NCBI GenBank assembly: GCA_002633025.1
Contig: NMRB01000294.1
Location: forward strand, 120,886 to 184,885
DNA from: Notospermus geniculatus
Taxonomy: Eukaryota; Nemertea; Pilidiophora; Heteronemertea; Lineidae
DNA: 64,000 bases
Reading direction: 5' to 3'
Shown: one piece after another, positions 59,723-64,000 of the stretch
Layout: every line of letters begins with the position of its first letter
Numbering within the stretch: the first letter of the stretch is position 1
The notes under the pieces: generated by a model
What the model was told of the DNA's origin: nothing
Databases searched by the model: none
Seen by the model: the letters and a program-made list of their open reading frames with translations, nothing else
Translations under genes and position numbers: made by a program

Positions 59723-62267
59723 ACATGACAGCAGCAAAGTACCGGTAGTAACAAAGTAGGCCTATGTGATCCGTCTCCTTGATTCCAGAGGTTCATTCCG
59801 ACGGCAATAATTCTTTGTGCTAGCCATACATGTATTTATCCTGAATTTCTTCAGGTTTGATTGTTTTCTCTTACCTCGGTGACCCAATCGTCGCCACCGA
59901 CAATGAGCTTTCCAAAGCCTTCAAACGTACACTCTCCGCAAAAAGATCTTTGTTAGTATCTAATGTAGGCTAACTGTGTGCAATCCATGCGAGGTCTGAT
60001 CTCAGTCGAGGGTTTCGAAAGGGGCCTCTGCCTCACCATTCACGAAGACGACCGACACCTCACGAATGGGCTCTCCCGAGTATTGTACTAGGCCTAACTT
60101 TGATTATTTTCATCGAAAAATGGTTGTTCACGTGGTGTAGTGTCCGGGTAGCCGAGGCCTCTTCATAGTTTCAGCACGTATTCGGGTATTTTGATACACG
60201 TGAACCCAGTGAATGTATGGACTTTTTGGCTTCAGCAAATAAACTAAGCAAATAAACTGTGAAAATTATTTTGATTTTTATACACGGCCTTCAAGTTATG
60301 CTTATTTCTTACTTTCCTCTATCTCTTCTCCTTCTTGCTCCTTTTCGTCCAACTTTTGTGAGTGAGGCACGTGTAGGGCGTCACGGCGGAATGTCCTCCC
60401 TGTACCCTCCCGCTGAAAGATGCCTTGTATCTGCCGGTTAGAGGCGGTGACAACACCACATCCCGTCTTATTCCCTTCGTTGCAATGGCAAGTTTGATAA
60501 ATTTGTTCAAGCGTTTGCTTGACATCCCTGCGCCTTCTATATTACACCAGAACTAAAACATCGGTTGCTGAAGTACGAAGGAGAGACTCACAACGCCCTC
60601 ACTCCCTGCCTGGATAGACCGTCCCACCGTCGGCATTTTCTGGCTTTATCCCTAGTGTCTCCTGAGAGGTCGTAAAGCCTATCAATCGGAACATTAAAAA
60701 CAGTGAGAGTGGACGTTTTATCTGAAAGTTAGGAAAAGTACTCCCACAGCGACCAACACAACAGGGCAGGAGTCATGCAACGTCTCAGCTCGGCTCACCT
60801 CCAATCACGCCACGGTATTATATGACACTTCATGACTTCATATATCTCTGTCCTACCGTTGGCTGTACAGTACCAAGACCATGATTCTATGATATACTAT
60901 AGGCTATTTTCTCTTCCGGCCCAAGGGATGCCCACCTTGGAATGGTCGCATGACACCGATGATACCCTGAGTTGATTTTTCTTTCCTTTTTCTGTCGAAG
61001 GTCAGAACGAACCCCTGGAGGTGACTTCTGATAGTATCGCCTCACCTCGTGCGCGGAGATCGCCCTTTTGTCAATATCCTTAAACACGCTAAGGCTTGGC
61101 ACTATCGTTTTCTTCCGTTCCCTGATGAAATCATCAGGCCTGACAGGTTTCAGTTTCAAACGGAGCTTCAAGAACTCTCCGAGTGGTTTGTGAGGTGTCA
61201 GCGTCGTTGGATCGGGTGGTCGATGACCCCCTGCTCCCTTGCTTCCTCGACGACATTCAAGAAGGGATTACCGGGTAGATTAGTACATTGACTTGCCATC
61301 CTGAAATGAGGATCAGAACTAAGATTATATAGATAGAACGACTGTAGGGATTGCTGTAAAATTAGCGATTCGCCACCGACGAGAATGTGCAAATACTTTG
61401 TCTGCTTAGGGCGTGCTCCGTAAAGATCTTCGGACTCTCTGCACGGCCTTCGGAGCATTTTTCAACTATGAACGACCGGTGGTTGGGGTTCACATTGAAG
61501 GTAACCAGATCTGACAGTCAGATGAGACGCTCTGCAGACTGGAAACGGAAAAGCCGAAGATGCCATGGTTGCCACCTGCACCAATTTGCTGCAACTACAG
61601 TACGGTAACGTTGTGTCTCCTCTATCAGCAACAAGGAAAGCTCCAGCCAGTGCCAGGTTTCCGAATATCTTTTGGACACTTTCATCAAGGTTTTGCTATC
61701 AACCAACCTTTCTCCTGTCTGGAAATGAAGACAGTCAGGTTCGAAAAATACCACGTGTGACATTGGGTCTGTATAGTCATGCCTGAACGATCATCATTCG
61801 AGTCATTCGCATACATGTACAGTTCCTCGAATCCTTTGATACGTAGCCTCGACAGCGTCTTCCACCTCCTCCCGTTTACGTTGCGCTTTGGGCTTCGAGC
61901 TAGCGGTATGCCCATGCTTCAGCATACTAGTAGTGTAGGGCTGGAAGAAAAAGAGAGGTGAAATAAATGGTTCAGGTCAAAGCAAAATAACGAAATCGTA
62001 AAATCGAGATTCCTTTCGTTGGCAAGGGCGATCACACCAGTTCTACAAATCATGGTGTTTTAGGCCTACATTTGTTTCCAGGTTCTCAGATTCTCACTCA
62101 CTGACTGCCGAAAGAATCGTTAAGCGTCCTGCCAGAGGAGCGACTGTTTTATCCGCATTTAAAGCGACAAAAGTGCCCCATGATCGTACAGAACGCCACT
62201 CCAAGCGACCGCACAGGAAGAACCCAAAGTTGTTTGTCAAGGACCAGCCTGGAGTCGTGCACTCTAA
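59723..62267. other. Intergenic; nothing recognised
   Basis: Many short frames on both strands (for example 60887-61171, 61198-61458) lack motifs. An AATAAA lies near 60238. Confidence 0.35.
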
Positions 62268-62729
62268 AAAGTGGGAACACCAGAATGAACAAAAATATGA
62301 ACACCATTTTGTCACCTGATTTGGAACGGCATTTTTGGAACACTTTTTTGAACACTTGCTTTGAACACTAATGGAACAGACTGGGAACATCTATTTGAAC
62401 ATTTTTATGAACATTTTGCTGAACACTTTTATGAACGCCACTTTGTCACCTAAATTGGAACACCTATTTTTGGAACATTTATAGAACACCTCAAAATGTT
62501 CAATAGCGTGTTCAATTATATGTTCAAAAATAGGTGTTCCAATTTAGGTGACAAAGTGGCGTTCATAAAAGTGTTCAGCAAAATGTTCATAAAAATATTC
62601 AAATAGATGTTCTCAGTCCGTTCCATTAGTATTCAAAGCAAATCTTCAAAAAAGCGTTCCAAAAATGCCGCTCAAAATCAGGTGACAAAATGGTGTTCAT
62701 GTTTTTGTTCATTCGGGTGTTCCCACTTT
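62268..62729. mobile_element. Roughly 460-bp palindrome with spaced GAACA motifs
   Basis: Arms of about 225 bases run from AAAGTGGGAACACC to the centre near 62498 and back inverted to GGTGTTCCCACTTT. GAACA(C) recurs every 12-20 bases along each arm. ATTTTGTCACCTGATTTGGAA and TTTGTCACCTAAATTGGAA-type words mark two sub-units. Further GAACAC words continue to 63120. Confidence 0.9.
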
Positions 62730-63689
62730 AGATAGTACAATTCCGCATAACGGCTTTTCTCAATTTGAAGTCAATGACAGAAATATTTTGTGCAATAAAG
62801 CACCAAAAGCTTGCAAATGTACACATACTAAGTGCAGAACAGATAGAAATTCAGTGTTTTATACAAAAATGAAACCCGACCACTTTTATGTGGTTTTATT
62901 TGTTGAATCATCGCACCGTACCGTGGCCGTGCCTCCATAGAAATCGGGAACCTCGTGGTCAGAGACCGGCACACGCCCAAAACAGCGCACTGAACACCTA
63001 AGCGTGTTCTGACGTTGTCTTGCTGTTCACCGCAAAAGTGAGATGTTCACAATATGTTCAACCACACATCAGAACGCAAATTTAACAGACAGACAACATC
63101 TACATTTTAAAATGAACACTTCAAGACCAGATGAACATCCAGAGCACANGTAATAAATTGATGCAAAAGTGCAGCAATCTGATTCTGATGAATCTTTCCT
63201 GATCCGTTTGAAATCGCCTACAGAGCTACACAGTGTTTCATCGATAAAAGCACCTAAACCTATAATTTGTTTACCAGCACTTGTAATGAAGAATAAATAC
63301 TTCACTAAATGCAGCCGTAGTGAGCAGCCCAGCTAATTGCCTTGAACAGTTATCAATTAGTTCCCATTTCATTTCACCATGGTTTATTTTCTCCCAATAA
63401 ATTGCTCTTAATTACATTGCGATCGAAAATGAAGGTCGCGACAGTTAAGGAATTATCGGTATAATGCATACTTTATAAATGTATCCTAATGTGCCAGAAT
63501 TTGCTCGGTCCATTTTTGCTCCGAGCCTGCGCAGCCCCAGAAGGATATTTGATGGTGACTATACTTTTTATAACCAGTATATAGCCTCGTACCTTTCATC
63601 CTAATCACACGCATTTACACGCCGCATTTTAGGTTCCTAAAATATTATTGTGAAAGTGTACTTCCTCGAATTTCGCAGGTGTGGCGAAG
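62730..63689. other. 5' flank of the right-edge gene
   Basis: Contains GAACAC-type motifs (62990-63120), one n at 63149, and a TATA-like TTTTTATAACC near 63565-63575 upstream of the signal-peptide exon. Confidence 0.35.
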
Positions 63690-63759
63690 ATGGCGAGGGT
63701 AACTTTTAAGTTTGGATATGTCCTTGTCACTTTCATGGTGATCGATCAGGTGATATGCG
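63690..63759 (+). CDS. Signal-peptide first exon of a secreted protein
   Basis: ATG at 63690 opens 23 codons plus one base (MARVTFKFGYVLVTFMVIDQ, then VIC and G) before a strong donor (GCG|GTAAGT). It shows a short basic n-region, a hydrophobic core and a small-residue cleavage region, a typical signal peptide. The exon ends after one base of a codon, the phase needed to join an exon like 52641-52682. A G here followed by GC would give Gly just before Lys-Cys, as in annelid GGNG peptides. On this strand it lies downstream of that exon, so it can only serve a following gene unless the assembly order is wrong. The next exon is outside the window. Confidence 0.65.
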
Positions 63760-63882
63760 GTAAGTCCACTCCTAAATGCGCCACTTCACGTAAGAAGCTG
63801 GCTCTCTATCGTTAACTCAGACGTGAAAACTGTAGGCAGTCGTTTCTGTCTTTGGTCTTAGTGTAAGGGCGGTTTTCCATTG

Positions 63883-63908
63883 GAGCGTTTCCGTGCGCGG
63901 AAACGCTC
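63883..63908. repeat. Perfect 11-bp-arm hairpin
   Basis: GAGCGTTTCCG and CGGAAACGCTC surround TGCG. It is probably part of another foldback element cut by the window edge. Confidence 0.7.
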
Positions 63909-64000
63909 GAAAGCATTGTTTTATTTTTTTGGTGAGTTTTCTGCCTCTCGCGCATACGCGAGCTATCTGCTGAGCAAACGGTCTCGAATGACGTTTTGCT

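Overview
The window is eukaryotic DNA from a marine invertebrate. There are no operons. The few coding exons are short, with GT/AG borders and pyrimidine-rich acceptors. Palindromes such as TAGGCCTA and TACATGTA are frequent, and foldback elements, MITEs, SINEs and non-LTR retrotransposons fill much of the space. The exact phylum cannot be fixed from sequence alone. The combination of a 2A-like peptide in a non-LTR retrotransposon, a CACTA-type transposase and a GGNG-type neuropeptide would fit a lophotrochozoan or an ambulacrarian.

The main result is a split gene on the + strand whose three recognisable coding exons are 52641-52682, 56557-56741 and 57665-57706. Spliced in phase they encode KCKGRWAIHACAAGNG followed by Gly-Lys-Arg, an acidic spacer and a stop. 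This matches the disulfide-ring GGNG / excitatory-peptide (EP) neuropeptide family. Its signal-peptide exon was not securely found. A signal-peptide exon ending in the right splice phase sits at the right edge (63690-63759), and a weaker one at 36205-36295.

Layout. 1-2.4 kb: an inverted repeat, a repeat rich in AGGTCA half-sites, and a minus-strand split gene with an N-terminal domain like that of DUF4806-associated proteins. 2.7-4.85 kb: a tRNA-derived SINE, then broken Gypsy and CACTA pieces. 7.6-9 kb: a dispersed repeat and a 1.2-kb non-autonomous element. 9.98-10.3 kb: a 60-bp palindromic satellite. 11.06-15.05 kb: two head-to-head, truncated non-LTR retrotransposons meeting at a single n, one split by a Tc1/mariner-like insertion at a TA, plus a 5S-like sequence. 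17-22.5 kb: MITEs, a 30-bp tandem array and a clustered inverted-repeat family. 28.5-30.5 kb: a degenerate 28S rRNA tail, a large foldback and 37 perfect copies of an 18-mer. 31.5-39.6 kb: small foldbacks, an assembly gap (35414-35948), a second SINE copy, a nested foldback and a 73-bp tandem array carrying a palindromic insertion. 42-52 kb: a dense nest of MITEs and foldbacks. 52.6-57.7 kb: the neuropeptide gene, with three foldbacks in its second visible intron. 59-63 kb: further foldbacks, including a roughly 460-bp palindrome built of spaced GAACA motifs. 63.7 kb: the start of a gene for a secreted protein.

Most remaining sequence is intergenic or intronic, and nothing recognisable was found in it.
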